Position numbers and translations under genes: made by a program
Assembly: GCA_965197665.1 (NCBI GenBank)
Contig: CBDANO010000005.1
Coordinates: 1,240,001 to 1,304,000 of the forward strand
Source: CBDANO01 sp965197665
Lineage (GTDB): Bacteria; Chloroflexota; Dehalococcoidia; Lucifugimonadales; UBA3495
DNA length: 64,000 bases
Reading direction: 5' to 3'
In this document: positions 8,720-19,261 of the stretch, piece by piece
Position numbering within the stretch: position 1 is the first letter of the stretch
Layout: every line of letters begins with the position of its first letter
The notes under the pieces: generated by a model
Seen by the model: only the letters and a program-made list of their open reading frames with translations
Databases searched by the model: none
What the model was told of the DNA's origin: nothing

Positions 8720-11700
8720 ATGGCGGGAACTCAAGTATTCACTCCGATAAAGATCAGAGTAATCACAGGTGCGATCGCGGCGGCGCTGCTTGCGCTGGTG
8801 TTGATATCCGGCCCCGCGCCCTCATTCGCCGACGAGCCGGAGGAGGAAGCGCCCTACTCGGTCACGCCGAAGGTAACCATCGGGGGCGTGCCGGAGACGA
8901 TCAACGGCTTGGACCCGTTGGACGTTACGTTCACCTTTTCGGAAGACGTGACCGGGTTCGAGGCGGCGGACATCACCGTGGACAACGGCAGCCTGAAGGA
9001 CCTGACCGGCAGCGGCGCGGAATACTCGGCCACGGTGACGCCAACCGGCCCCGGAGACCTGTCGGTGACGGTGGCAGCGCAGTCGGTGCAGGCAGCGCAG
9101 GGTGAAAACAACGCCGCCGGACCGCCGGAGGCGGAGACAGCAACGGCGAGGCTTATCACCAAACCTAAGTTCGCCAAGGGTCCCTCGGGGATCACCCGCG
9201 CCGTGGAGGAGGACATAGCGGCCGGCGCGCGGGTCGGCGGGACGGTTGCGGCGAGGGACCCAGACGGCGACGCGTTGACCTACTCGCTGTCCGGCTCAGA
9301 CCTTTTCGACATCGACCCCGCCACCGGCGGGATCAGCGTAGCCGCGGGCGCCGTTTTGGACTACGAAACCGCCCAGTCCCACACCGTGACCGTGGGCGTC
9401 ACCGACGGAGAAGACGACGACGGCAACCCAGAGACCGAACCGGCCATCGATGACACGGTGGAGGTCGTAATCACCGTTTACGACGTTCACGAGCCGCCCG
9501 CCAAGCCCGACAAACCCTTGGTGGCTCCGTCTTCCGGTGATCCCGCGGCCTCGCTGGAGGTGAGTTGGACGGCCCCGGACAACTCCGGGCAGCCGCCCAT
9601 CACGGACTACCAAGTGCGGCACCGGAAGAACGGCGACAAGTACAAAGATGACTGGACCGAGCAAACCGTCACTGGCACGGCGACCGCGGCGACCATAACC
9701 GGTCTGGACCCCGACACCAAGTATAGAGTGCAGGTAGCGGCGACCAACGATGAGGGGACCGGTCCTTGGTCGGAACCCGGAACGAAGAGAACCGCTGATT
9801 GGACCATCAGCATCGAGGAGCCGGAGGGGCCGCGGACCACCGGTGACGCCTTCGAGGTCCGGGTCATCATCCCGCAGGTTGGGGTAGTGGACCCGGTCGC
9901 CGTCGCGTACGATGCGACCAACGCGCCGCTGCCGCAACAAACTTGTGCATTTCGCAGCGATGGCGGCGACTACCGAGTCTGCTTCCGGGTCACTCCCGAG
10001 CATGAGAACCGGCCCGGGTCTTGGCCCTTCGAGGTCCGTTTCACTGCCGGATATGAGGGCCGGGAGGTGAGTTGGCCGGTTACGGTGGACCCGGACCCGC
10101 CGGTCGTGACTATCTCCGGGCCCAGCGAGCCGCAGAGCGGGCCCTTCGAGGTCCGGTTCTCCCTGAGTGAGAAGAACGCCGGTTTCGAGGAGAGCGACGT
10201 CACGGTGGCCAACGGCTCGGTCACGGCCTTCTCGGGATCGGAGAGGAGTTACACGGCCCAGATCGCGCCGGAGTCCAGCGGGCAAGTGACCGTGGCGGTG
10301 CCGGCAGGGGCGCTCCAAGACGGAGTGGGCCACCGGAACAAGGCGACGCAGCACTCGGTTACGGCGGACCTCGGCGAGCCGACGGTATCCATCGAGGGCG
10401 TGCCAGCGACGATCAGCAACGTGGCCCCGTTGGAGGTCACGTTTACCTTTTCGGAGGACGTGACCGGGTTCTATGGGCCGGACGTTACGGTGGTAAACGG
10501 CAGCCTGGAGGACTGGGACGGGAGCGGAGCGGACTACTCGGCCACGGTGACGCCGGACGGAGGCGGAGACCTGACAGTGACGGTCTCGACCCGCGCGGCC
10601 CAGGGCAAGAACAACGTCGCGGGACCGCTGGAGGCGGAGACGGCAACGGCGGTCCTCACTGGCCCGGCCACCTTCATCGCCGGGCCCAAGGGACCCTTGA
10701 CCACCGAAGACCCTTTCGATATTCGGATCACCTACTTGGGCCTCTCTGACGGGGCAACTTTTGGCGAATCGATTCTGAACGCCACCCTCAGCGGCGACAT
10801 TTTCCCGGGAGACGACGGCGTCCGGGAGGTGACGGTGACGCCGGACCCCCCCGGTCCCACGGGGATCAGGCAGGGGGCCACGGGCAGGTATAACGTCAGC
10901 GTGGTCTCATCCTGGGACAAGGGTAACGAGAGATTCATTGGGGAATACGTGGTGGAAGTAGACCCGGACCCGCCGGTGGTGATCATCTCAGGACCGGAGG
11001 AGCCCCAGGACGGGCCTTTCCAGTTGACCATAGACTTCTCGGAGCCGGTTAGCCAGCTTTTCGAGGAAGACGTGGCGGTGACCAACGGCACGGTGGCGTC
11101 CTTCGAGCGAACTAAGGACGAGATGCGGCCGGACCGCTATACCCTCACCATCGCTCCCACCGCCGTCGGGCAAGTAACCTTGGCCGTGCCGGCCGGGGCA
11201 GTCCAGGACGGAGTGGAGCACCCTAACGAGGCGGCGCAGCACTCGGTGACGGTAAACCCCGCCAAGCCGGACGCTCCCAAGGTACAACGGTCGGACAGCG
11301 ACCCGAACACCAAGTTGGACGTTAGCTGGGCGCCGCCATCCAACGCCGGGGATGCGGTCACCGATTACGACCTACAATACCGCGTCGAGGGCGAGGAGGA
11401 ATGGACCGACCACGCTTTCGATAGCGCCGAGACCCGGACCACCATCAGCGGCAAGAGGGCCACTGTCTACGAGGTGCGGGTGCGCGCCGCCGTCGGCGAG
11501 AACTCCCCGGCCGGTACTGCCGTTGGGGACCCGGTCAAGATAACCGACCCGGATGGCGACCTTCTGACCTACTCTCTGGACTTCCTCCCGGGTCACGAAA
11601 ATGACGCCGACTCCTTCGACATAAACCCCGCCACCGGCCAGATCAGCGTGGCCGAGGGCGTCCGCCATGGCGACCTGGACTACGAAGTCCAATCTGAATA

Positions 11701-14700
11701 CGTAATGCGAGTGTTGGCCCACGACGGCATAAGTAACCTACAGGACAGGGCCTCGGCCCCGCTTACCATCACCGTGACCGACACCCAGCCGCCAGGCAGG
11801 CCCACCGCGCCTACTGTCGTCCAAGGAGCCAATCCGGCGACCGGACTCGAAATAAGCTGGACTGCTACGGGCGCGGACGGTGTGGCCCCTATCACCGATT
11901 ACGACGTGCACTACCGCGTCGAGGGCGCGGAGGACTGGACACGCCACGACTTCGACGGCGCGGTCCCCGGGACAACTATCGGCGGCTTGGAGCCCGGCGC
12001 TGTCTACGAGGTGCAGGTGCTCGCCAGGAACCCTGAGGGCGACAGCCCCTGGTCGGAAAGCGGGACGGGCGTAACCGGCCCCGCCAAGCTGAACGCCCAG
12101 CGGGAAGTGCGCGAGGACGCCCGGCCGGGCGACCCGGTGGGTGAGCCAGTGACGGTGGACGACCCCCAAGGCCACACCCTGATCTACTCCATAGTGACCG
12201 ACGAGTACGCCGAGTCCGGGTTCGCGCGCAGCCAGTCGAACCCCGGGCACGGGCATAGCGAGTTCACCATAGACCCGGCCACCGGCCAGATCACGGTGGC
12301 CCCAGGCGCGAAGCTTGACTACGAGACAGCCCACCGCCACACGTTGACGGTGCAGGCGAGACACGCGGCGCCGGGACATCCCGACGACCACATCATCTAC
12401 GCTATCATCAGCGTGGTCATCGACGTGACCGACGTGGAGGAGCCTTCTGACGGCCCGTCTCCGCGCAATCCGGACGGCGGCGGCAATCCGGACGGCGGCG
12501 GCAATCCGGACGGCGGAAGCGGCGGCGGCAATCCCGGCGGCGGAAGCGGCGGCGACAATCCCGGCGGCGGAAGCGACGGCGACAATCCCGGCGGCGGAAG
12601 CGGCCGGCAATCCCGGCGGCGGAAGCGGCGGCGGCAATCCCGGCGGCGGAAGCGGCGGCGGCAGTCCCGGCGGCGGTGGCGGCAACAACTCCCCGAGCTT
12701 CGGACCCGGGTCCGGCAACGCCCGGGAGATAGCCGAGAACGCAGCGGCAGGCAGCCGCGTCAGCGGCCCGGTTACGGCAACGGACCCCGACGGCGATTCG
12801 TTGACCTACTTGCTGTGGGGCTCCGGCGCTTTCGACATCGACCCCGCCACCGGCCAGATCATCGTGAGTGGAGCACTGGACTACGAGGCCACATCGCGCT
12901 ACCAGGTGGCAGTGACGGTCAGCGACGGCAGGGGCGGTGACGGCAACGCCGATTCCGCCATCGATGACTATATAAACTTGGTCATTAACGTCATCGACGT
13001 GGACGAACCGCCGGCCAAGACCGGCGCACCGTCGGTGACCCCGGCCTCAGCCACTCCCGAGACCGCGCTGGACGTAACTTGGACCGCCCCGGCTAACACC
13101 GGGCCGGTCATCACCGACTACGACGTGCGGTATAGGGTGCGGGGCAGCGGCGACGGCTTCACCGATGCCGGCTACGACGGCACGGCCACCACGACCGCCA
13201 TCAGCGGCCTGGACCCGGGCGCTGTCTACGAAGTGCAGATAGCCGCGACCAACGATGAGGATACGGGCGACTGGTCGGACCCAGGTACAGGTTCCACCAA
13301 CGCGGTCCGCGAGGTGGCAGAGAACTCCCCGGCCGGAACCCTCGTCGGCACCCCGGTGACAATCGAGGCCCCGGCCGGAGACACCGTCACCTACACCCTC
13401 GGCAACGGCGGGGACGCCGGCTTCTTTGACATTGACTCCGTCACCGGTCAGATCACGCTGACGGAGCTCGCCGATCTGGATTATGAGACGAAAAGTGTCC
13501 ACCGCGTTACGGTGGTGGGCAATGATGGAGCAACAACGAAATCATTCGAAGTGACCATCAACATAACCGACGTGGACGAGCCGCCCGCCAGGCCCGGCGC
13601 GCCCACAGTTGAACCCGCCTCCGGCGGGTCGGACAATCCCGACACCAGCCTGGACGTGACCTGGACGGCGCCTGCCAATACCGGGCCGGCCATTACCGGC
13701 TACGACGTGCGGTACAGGAAGCAGGGCGAGCCGGAGTGGACGGAGCACGCCTTCACCGGCACGGGGGCCGCGACGGCCATCGAGGACCTCGATTCCGAGA
13801 CGACGTATGAAGTGCAGATAGCCGCGGCCAACGACGAGGGCGCCAGCGGCTGGTCGGAACCGGGGACGGGCGGGAGCCCCTTTCCACAGCCTACAGAGCC
13901 GATTCCTAGCGGCCCCGATGACCCTGAGGGTCACAACGACCCTGAGGAGCCCGGCAACTCTGAGGAGCCCGGCGTCCCTGAGGGTCCCGGTAACCCTAAC
14001 GAGACCGACAACCCGGACGGCGCGCCGCCGACGGTGACGACTCCCAACGGCCCTAGCGGCTTTCCCCGCACCGGCGGCTCCAATGATTCCCTCATCCGAG
14101 AGGTGGCCGAGAGTGCGCCGGCCGGCAGCCCCGTCGGGAAGCTGATTACGGCGCTAGACCCCGAAAACGACCCGCTGACCTACTCGTTGACCGGTTCCGA
14201 CACTTTCGACCCGCCCCGGCGGATCTTCGACATCGATCCCGCCACTGGCCAGATTTTCGTGGTTGGGGAGGGACTGGACTACGAAACCGTCCAGTCCTAC
14301 ACCGTGACCCTAATGGTCACCGACGGCAAGGGCGCCAACGGCGCCCCCGACCCTGCTATTGACGACACCGTGGAGGTGGTCATCAACGTAACCGACGTTG
14401 ACGAACCGCCGGCCAGGCTCGGCGCGCCGACGGTTGCGCCGTCGTCAACCGACCCCAACACCGCATTGGAGGTGACTTGGACGGCCCCGGCCAACACCGG
14501 ACCGGCCGTAACGGACTACAGAGTCCGCTACCGGAAGCAGGGCGGCGGCGCCTGGTCGGAACCCATCTTTACCGGCACGGCGACCGCGGCGGCGATTGGC
14601 GGTCTGGAGCCGGGCGGCACATATGAAGTACAGGTAGCTGCGGACAACGACGAGGGCGCCAGCCCTTGGTCGAACTCTGAAACGAGCAGCACCTTCCCCG

Positions 14701-15047
14701 ACACGGCTGCAAAGATAGACCCCTCCGGCCTCGATCATCGGGGCGGCGCTAACGAGGGAGGGGAAGCTGATGGAGGTGATAGTCCAGATCACAACAGCGA
14801 TTTCAGTGATAGAGACGGCCGGAACGGACCCGGCAACGCCTATGGTCAACAGGTCAGCAGGCTGGACTCCGGAGCCTACCTGCCGGCCTACTCTCCGACG
14901 GAGTCCACAGCCGTTTTCCGCTCCGTCGTCGGCCGGGTCTCGCTAGAACAGCAGTCAACCGCGCTGTTGGTCTCGCTGCGCGCGAGATGGAGGGTGCCAA
15001 CAAACAGAGGACCTCCCGTATCTAACAAGGGACCTCCCGCCGGCTAA
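8720..15047 (+). CDS. Giant secreted Ig-like/cadherin/FN3 surface protein, frameshifted at about 12,604
   Basis: Together the two frames encode about 2,100 residues. An N-terminal signal peptide (hydrophobic 13-34, cleavage near SFADEP) is followed by alternating modules. These are bacterial Ig-like domains (VTFTFSEDVTGF...TVTP, near residues 55-130 and 555-640), cadherin-like domains (DPDGDALTYSLSG...FDIDPATG) and fibronectin III domains (SWTAPDNSGQPPITDY). A Gly/Asn/Ser-rich linker built from an 8-residue unit (NPGGGSGG) starts near 12,475. The frame moves by +1 between 12,602 and 12,606 inside this linker, where one C too many (or two bases too few) breaks the repeat period. Cadherin and FN3 modules then continue in the new frame to 15,047. 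The likely role is cell-surface adhesion, inferred from the modules. No LPXTG, SLH or other anchor is seen. Confidence 0.8.
12470..12690 (+). repeat. GGC-rich tandem repeat encoding the Gly/Asn/Ser linker
   Basis: A short-period repeat with a GGCGGCAATCC core, first in 15-bp units and then in about 24-bp units, giving NPDGG and NPGGGSGG peptides. The reading frame of the adhesin changes inside it at 12,602-12,606. Such GC-rich tandem repeats are prone both to slipped-strand mispairing in the cell and to assembly error. Confidence 0.8.
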
Positions 15048-15267
15048 GTTGGCCCGCAACCGCGGAAGCGGGGGAAAACGGCAGGGCGTAGACCACCTTG
15101 GCCGGCGCCGGGACGTGACCTGGACGGTGCCTGCCGGCACCGGGTCGGCACACCGGCTACAGCGTGCGGTACAGGAAGCAGGCCGAGCCGGAGTGGATTG
15201 ACCACGCCTTCACGGGCACGGGGACCGCGACGGCCATCGAGGACTTGGAGTCCGACACGACGTACGA

Positions 15268-15304
15268 GGTGCAGATAGCCGCGGCCAACGACGAGGGTAC
15301 CAGC
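15268..15304 (+). repeat. 37-bp exact direct repeat, copy 1
   Basis: Encodes the end of an FN3 module (VQIAAANDEGTS). It is repeated without change at 15,339-15,375, with 34 bp between copies. It suggests recombination or slippage between FN3-coding repeats. Confidence 0.85.
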
Positions 15305-15338
15305 TAGTAGACTGGCTCATCAACGCCGGTTGCGGCAC

Positions 15339-15375
15339 GGTGCAGATAGCCGCGGCCAACGACGAGGGTACCAGC
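15339..15375 (+). repeat. 37-bp exact direct repeat, copy 2
   Basis: Identical to 15,268-15,304. After this copy the FN3 reading continues (PWSDSGAG), whereas after copy 1 it ends in stop codons. Confidence 0.85.
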
Positions 15376-15920
15376 CCTTGGTCGGACTCCGGCGCGGGCA
15401 GCACGGAGCCTGCGGCCATAAAGTCCGCAACTCCCTCTGAACCCGTCGTGAGCGTTCCGACCGTCTCCTTCAGGGCGGACGGCGCGGCGGTCTCCGAGGG
15501 ATGGCGGGTCGAATTCGCCGTCGAGGCAAGCAGCGCCCCCGGCGCGCGCCTCAGCGTTATGGTCCGCATCTCCGGCGGCGGGGCCTTCTACCTAGCCGAC
15601 GGCAGCCGCACCGTGACTATCCACGCCGGTGAGGTCTCCGCCGTGCTCTCTCTGCCCACCGCCAACGACGGACGGGACGAACCCGACGGCACCGTTAACG
15701 CCGCCGTTCAGGAGGGCGAAGGTTATGCCCCCGGCGAGCCAGCCAGCGGGTAGTGGACGCCGCCCTTGTACCGGTGTTTGCCCCTGTTGGTGACGCCCCG
15801 GTCGGTTAAGCTCCAAGCGCTTCATCATAGCCGGAGAAAAAACCTCCCAGGATACCTTGCCACTGAGGTTTCGTAGGGAGGAATACCTCCTGACGTTCCG
15901 AGTGTGTCATGTTAGGCTGG

Positions 15921-16229
15921 CTAGATTTCGCCGGTTGCTCCCGGCGCGGCGGCGGCTCGAAGCTGGAGTCCCAGGGCGCGCACAACCTTGAGCACGGTGG
16001 CGAACTCCGGGTTGCCGTTGGAGGACAGCGACTTATAGAGGCTCTCCCTGCCCAGCCCGGTCTCCTCCGCGACTCTTCTCATTCTATGGGCGCGGGCAAT
16101 GTCCCCCAATGTCGCCATAATCAGACTCAAGTCACCATCTTCCAGGGCAACGTTCAGGTAGGCCGCCATATCCTCCTCGGTCTCCAGGTGCTCAGCAGGG
16201 TCCCACGGCCGGGTCTGCGTCTTTTCCAT
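15921..16229 (-). CDS. Antitoxin, HigA-like HTH protein (addiction module antidote)
   Basis: 102 residues. The C-terminal half is a helix-turn-helix of the 'putative addiction module antidote' family (IARAHRMRRVAEETGLGRESLYKSLS, then NPEFATVLKVVRALGLQLR). The N-terminal DPAEHLETEEDMAAYLNVAL segment is typical of this family. It should bind and neutralise the toxin encoded 12 bp upstream and repress the shared promoter. The gene is the second of a toxin-first operon. Confidence 0.85.
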   Translation of the reverse strand: MEKTQTRPWDPAEHLETEEDMAAYLNVALEDGDLSLIMATLGDIARAHRMRRVAEETGLGRESLYKSLSSNGNPEFATVLKVVRALGLQLRAAAAPGATGEI

Positions 16230-16241
16230 TGCTGCTACCTC

Positions 16242-16532
16242 CTATAGTCCCCTGGCCAGTTCCAGCGCCCTTCGTATATCCCGCTCCTGGCTATCCTTGT
16301 CGCCTCCGGCCAGAAGGACAACCAGGGCCCAGCCTAGCCGCACGAAGTACACCCGGTAGCCTGGGCCGTAGTCGATGCGAATCTCGGATACTCCCTCGCC
16401 CACCGGTCTTACGTCCCCCGGGTTGCCCAGGGACAGTCGACGGATACGGCCATCGATGCGCACCCGTGCTTCTCTGTCCCGAAGCCGCCTGAACCAACGG
16501 GCGTAAACTTCGGTCTGGCGAATCTCAACCAC
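16242..16532 (-). CDS. Toxin, RelE/ParE-superfamily (HigB/Gp49-like killer protein)
   Basis: About 96 residues from a GTG at 16,532 (VVEIRQTEVYARWFRRL). The fold-defining pieces are present: RRLSLGNPGDVRPVGEGVSEIRIDYGPGYRVYFVR, then LVVLLAGGDKDSQERDI, characteristic of the COG3657 group of ribosome-associated mRNA interferase-type toxins. A longer open frame continues upstream, but it covers the promoter and the intergenic repeat, and its GAGFKPAPT peptide is a repeat artefact. The TACAAT -10 box ends 6 bp before the GTG, implying a leaderless mRNA. The antitoxin follows after 12 bp. Confidence 0.82.
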   Translation of the reverse strand: MVEIRQTEVYARWFRRLRDREARVRIDGRIRRLSLGNPGDVRPVGEGVSEIRIDYGPGYRVYFVRLGWALVVLLAGGDKDSQERDIRRALELARGL

Positions 16533-16567
16533 TACATTATTGTAATCCACAGGATACCGAAATGCAA
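16533..16567 (-). promoter_or_regulatory. Predicted promoter of the RelE/HigA-type operon (leaderless)
   Basis: Reading leftward: -35 TTGCAT at 16,567-16,562, a 17-bp spacer, -10 TACAAT at 16,544-16,539, then six bases to the GTG start. Transcription should begin at or next to the start codon, leaving no room for a ribosome binding site, and none is seen. Confidence 0.6.
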
Positions 16568-16578
16568 GAAGCAAACGT

Positions 16579-16607
16579 GTAGGGGCGGGTTTGAAACCCG
16601 CCCCTAC
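16579..16607. repeat. Perfect 14-bp inverted repeat (GGGTTTGAAACCC family)
   Basis: Arms of 14 bp around a single central G, with core GCGGGTTTGAAACCCGC. It belongs to the same dispersed palindrome family as 31,104-31,235 and 47,411-47,540. It lies just upstream of the toxin promoter. Confidence 0.8.
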
Positions 16608-16643
16608 GGCGCCAGGTTGTACCAATTTGCCGCGGATTATCCC

Positions 16644-16720
16644 GGTTGCATTCGAACCTTTCCCCCTCATCTTAACTTTCTCCCCAGGGAGAAGGGACTT
16701 TTGACGCACCCATTCAGAAA
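16644..16720. repeat. Dispersed intergenic repeat (GAGAAGGGACT family), copy 2
   Basis: Matches 2426-2503 over most of its length, including CCTTTCCCCCTCATC and GGGAGAAGGGACT. Confidence 0.7.
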
Positions 16721-16760
16721 TGTCCCCTCTCGTGGTGGGAGAGGGTTAGGGTGAGGGCGA
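16721..16760 (-). repeat. CCCTCACCCTAACCCTCTCCC-type repeat, inverted copy
   Basis: Reads GAGAGGGTTAGGGTGAGGGC on the plus strand, the reverse complement of the copy at 37,819-37,860. This short palindromic family is common in intergenic DNA of many GC-rich bacteria. With the two repeats just before it, it fills the gap between the toxin operon and the methyltransferase gene. Confidence 0.7.
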
Positions 16761-16941
16761 TTCCCGCGACGGGAGACTCTCATGTCCGGCGAGTAGGGAT
16801 AGAGTAGGGACAGGGGCAGGTTAGAACTCACGAAGTCTGAACGGTTACCCGGAGACCGCTACGGAACGCAGCAGGGCCAGCCTTGACCGTAGATACAATC
16901 TTACGGATAATAGTGGCTAACACGAAGAGAAGAGTGTCACG

Positions 16942-17763
16942 ATGGCTGACCCAGCATCGGCAACGCCCGACTACACGATGGGCTTCAGCGAAGAATTTCT
17001 CCAGGCTCTCAGGAGATACACCGCTGAGACCCAGGCCGGGCATCTGCTCCCCTATCTCAAGCCCGGACAGCGCATTCTCGACTTCGGTTGCGGACCGGGC
17101 ACCATATCGGCAGGTCTGGCCAAGGCGGTGGAACCCGGCGAGCTGCACGGCGTCGACATGGAGGAGTCGCAGATCGACCTAGCAAGGTCCGTCGCCAAGG
17201 CGGGCGGGCACGACAACGCCACCTTCCACGCTGGCGACGTGACCGAGCTTCCCTTCGAAGACGGCTTCTTCGACGTCGCCCACTGCCATAACGTTCTTAC
17301 CCACGTTCCGGATACCTTGACGGCACTGAGCGAGGTGAAGCGGGTCTTGAAGCCGGCGGGCATAGTCTCCGCACGTGAAATGATTTGCGAGTCGTGTTTC
17401 ACCCATCCCGATTTCGGCGTTATCCGAAAGGCGTGGGACATGTTCGAAGACCTTCTCGCAGCCGACGAAGGCCATCCGCAGATGGGGAAGGACATGAAGG
17501 CCCACTTCCTCAAGGCCGGGTTCACGGACATCCGGGTTACCGCCTCTTTCGATACCTACTGCACACCCGAAGACGTTGCGTTCATCTACTCTTTCGCCCA
17601 ACTGTGGTTCCTGTCAACCGAGATCACGGAAGCGGCAATAAAGTACGGGGCGTCTACCGAAAAGCTGTGCAACGACATCCGCATCGCCTATGAAAAGTGG
17701 AAGGACCACCCCGGTGCCATTTGCGCCGTCGCATACGGCGAGGTTGTAGCCTTTAAGCCCTAG
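16942..17763 (+). CDS. Class I SAM-dependent methyltransferase
   Basis: 273 residues with a Rossmann methyltransferase core. SAM motif I ILDFGCGPGT is at about 44-54, the acidic post-I GVDMEESQ at about 70-77, FHAGDVTELPFEDGFFDVAHCHNVL covers motifs II and III, and LKPAGIVSARE is the motif near 135. The C-terminal helical region probably forms the acceptor pocket. It resembles UbiE/arsenite-methyltransferase-type enzymes acting on small molecules. No neighbouring pathway identifies the acceptor, and the gene stands alone between the toxin operon and a convergent MarR gene. Confidence 0.85.
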   Translation: MADPASATPDYTMGFSEEFLQALRRYTAETQAGHLLPYLKPGQRILDFGCGPGTISAGLAKAVEPGELHGVDMEESQIDLARSVAKAGGHDNATFHAGDVTELPFEDGFFDVAHCHNVLTHVPDTLTALSEVKRVLKPAGIVSAREMICESCFTHPDFGVIRKAWDMFEDLLAADEGHPQMGKDMKAHFLKAGFTDIRVTASFDTYCTPEDVAFIYSFAQLWFLSTEITEAAIKYGASTEKLCNDIRIAYEKWKDHPGAICAVAYGEVVAFKP

Positions 17764-17887
17764 TCCCGGCCAACGGTTATTCCGGCAATGTGGGCCTGCC
17801 GCTCATCTAGACCCGCGGGAGGCTCGGGGGTGGCCGCCCTGAGGCCCCGGGGTGCACTTTTCTGCCGCGCGCGCTTCCCCTTTGCGG

Positions 17888-18373
17888 CTACTGGGACTGT
17901 TTCAGGGCAGCGTAGTTGGCGAGTATCTTGGATGTGGTAGCTACGAAGACGCGCATCTCTTCCTCGCTAACGCCCTCTACGAGCTTGGCATTGTATACCT
18001 GCAGGCGCTGGTGAACCTGGAAGGTCAGATCATTCCCCTTTTCGGTCAGTCTCAACATCACGGTGCGCCGGTCGCTGCGGAGGCGCCGCCGACGCAACAG
18101 GCCCATGTCAACCAGCTTGGTCACCACCCGGCTTATGCGGGACGCGTCGACAGGTAATATTCCTGCCAACTGCGTGGCGGTGCACTCCCCTTGTTCCATG
18201 CAAACCCTTAGAAGATTGAACTCCAACGGGAGGAGGTCGTAGGGCTCCACCTCTTCCGCCGTCCCCTTATCGACGGCGTTCACCAGACCGGCCACACATG
18301 CGCCTAGGTCCGCCGGCAGTGTCTCCACCCGGAGGTCCCGGTCACCCTGCAACTGTTGCTGGGCGTTTGTCAC
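17888..18373 (-). CDS. MarR-family transcriptional regulator
   Basis: 161 residues from a GTG at 18,373, preceded by an AGGGA sequence. The winged-helix core is LLRVCMEQGECTATQLAGILPVDASRISRVVTKLVDMGLL, with the wing RRRRLRSDRRTVMLRLT and C-terminal dimerisation helices ending in SKILANYAAL. It resembles the MarR protein at 7987 in its ending (GKILANF), so the two may be paralogues. It lies convergent to the methyltransferase gene, so its target is not clear from position. Confidence 0.85.
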   Translation of the reverse strand: MTNAQQQLQGDRDLRVETLPADLGACVAGLVNAVDKGTAEEVEPYDLLPLEFNLLRVCMEQGECTATQLAGILPVDASRISRVVTKLVDMGLLRRRRLRSDRRTVMLRLTEKGNDLTFQVHQRLQVYNAKLVEGVSEEEMRVFVATTSKILANYAALKQSQ

Positions 18374-18428
18374 TCATTTCCCTGTGCAGTAGGAATTGGA
18401 TGCAGTGGGATTTGAATATTGTAGAGCA

Positions 18429-18647
18429 TTAAGCGCCCCGATTCCATCTGCCGAATCGACTCATAAATTCGGATTCTACCCCGGATTCTTTAGGATCTTG
18501 CCACGAGACCTCGTAGCGGTTGCGGAACCCATTGCAACCTGAACAAGCCAATACAATATTGCTGTAGGACTCGTGCCAACTCTTGCAGATTCCCAGCCGG
18601 TGTCCCTCTCTTCGATCCTTATCGGAAACCGGTATTACATGATCCAC
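18429..18647 (-). pseudogene. HNH endonuclease fragment
   Basis: The reading VDHVIPVSDKDRREG...SYSNIVLACSGCNGFRNRY matches the centre of HNH nucleases: the DH pair, the asparagine and the Cys-x-x-Cys-type zinc site (here ACSGC). The upstream part with the first zinc cysteines is missing, because an in-frame TGA lies five codons before the GTG. It is most likely a truncated remnant, although a very short HNH protein cannot be excluded. Confidence 0.5.
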
Positions 18648-18814
18648 TGTTAAGAGCAGTCAATGTTGATAGCTATCAACAAGGCTCACCCCGCAATAGG
18701 CCCAAGACGTTTGGCCATGCTTGACCAACCGGTGCCCGTACTATCGGCGAGCATTGCTGCCCTTCAATTTAGGCAAAATCTTGTAGCCGCCTTTGGGATA
18801 TTCGTCAAATGGTT

Positions 18815-19261
18815 TCATTCACCTACCGCCGCCGCCATCTCCGGGTCTGCCGCAACCGCGACGGTCACGTGCAACCGACGCCCGATGGCTCCCAGAGCGG
18901 CGTCCATCTGGTCCAAACGCGAGCGGTGCTGAACGTCCAACACCCGGTCCACCTGCGGCATGTGCCACCCCAGGCGGCGGGCCAACTCCGCTTTGCCCAC
19001 GCCCTGGTCTCTCATTCCCTGGTACAGCATCACCTTCACGGAAGTCAGGGTCGGCAATATGGCGTAGGTCTCGCCCTGAGTCGGCTGGGGAATGTCCCTC
19101 CGGTCGTGGATGCGGGCCGCTATCGCCTCTTCCAGCGCGTGGACGGCACGAGCGATGGCCTCCTCCCGGTCGTCTCCGAAGGTGGTCAACTCCGGGAAGT
19201 CGGGGGAGGTCGCCAGCAAGGTCCCGTCATCGTCTTCCAGCGTTATGGGATAGGCGATCAT
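18815..19261 (-). CDS. hicB: HicB-like antitoxin
   Basis: About 148 residues from the ATG at 19,261, which shares its A with the TGA stop of hicA. The N-terminal half is the partially degraded RNase-H-like HicB fold (YPITLEDDDGTLLATSPDFPELTTFGDDREEAIARAVHALEEAIAARI). The C-terminal half is a DNA-binding helix-turn-helix (GVGKAELARRLGWHMPQVDRVLDVQHRSRLDQMDAAL) of the Xre/HicB type. It should bind HicA and repress the operon. An upstream extension of the same frame overlaps hicA out of frame and is not real. Confidence 0.88.
   Translation of the reverse strand: MIAYPITLEDDDGTLLATSPDFPELTTFGDDREEAIARAVHALEEAIAARIHDRRDIPQPTQGETYAILPTLTSVKVMLYQGMRDQGVGKAELARRLGWHMPQVDRVLDVQHRSRLDQMDAALGAIGRRLHVTVAVAADPEMAAAVGE

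Larger units (their letters stand above)
15048..15753 (+). pseudogene. Decayed FN3 and Calx-beta-like remnants after the adhesin
   Basis: Fragments of an FN3 module reappear after the adhesin stop: VRYRKQ-type and TTYEVQIAAANDEGTS-type segments between about 15,120 and 15,304, closed by TAG codons. A second open stretch (15,340-15,753) gives an FN3 end followed by SVPTVSFRADGAAVSEG and VTIHAGEVSAVLSLPTANDGRDEPDG, typical of a Calx-beta-like domain. No start codon or signal fits an independent gene. I read this as the broken 3' part of the same adhesin, or a degenerated paralogue. Confidence 0.65.

Noticed and set aside
9296..10354. Long open frame antisense to the adhesin gene
   Set aside because: It is a GC-rich shadow of the Ig/FN3 coding strand with no family motif and no ribosome binding site.
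12470..12690. CRISPR-like array
   Set aside because: It is a short-period coding tandem repeat without unique spacers; no cas genes are in the window.
11738..12718. Pro-rich frame opposite the Gly/Asn linker
   Set aside because: It arises from the GGC repeat read on the other strand.
16533..16709. N-terminal extension of the RelE-type toxin
   Set aside because: It covers the promoter and two intergenic repeats, and its GAGFKPAPT peptide is a repeat translation.
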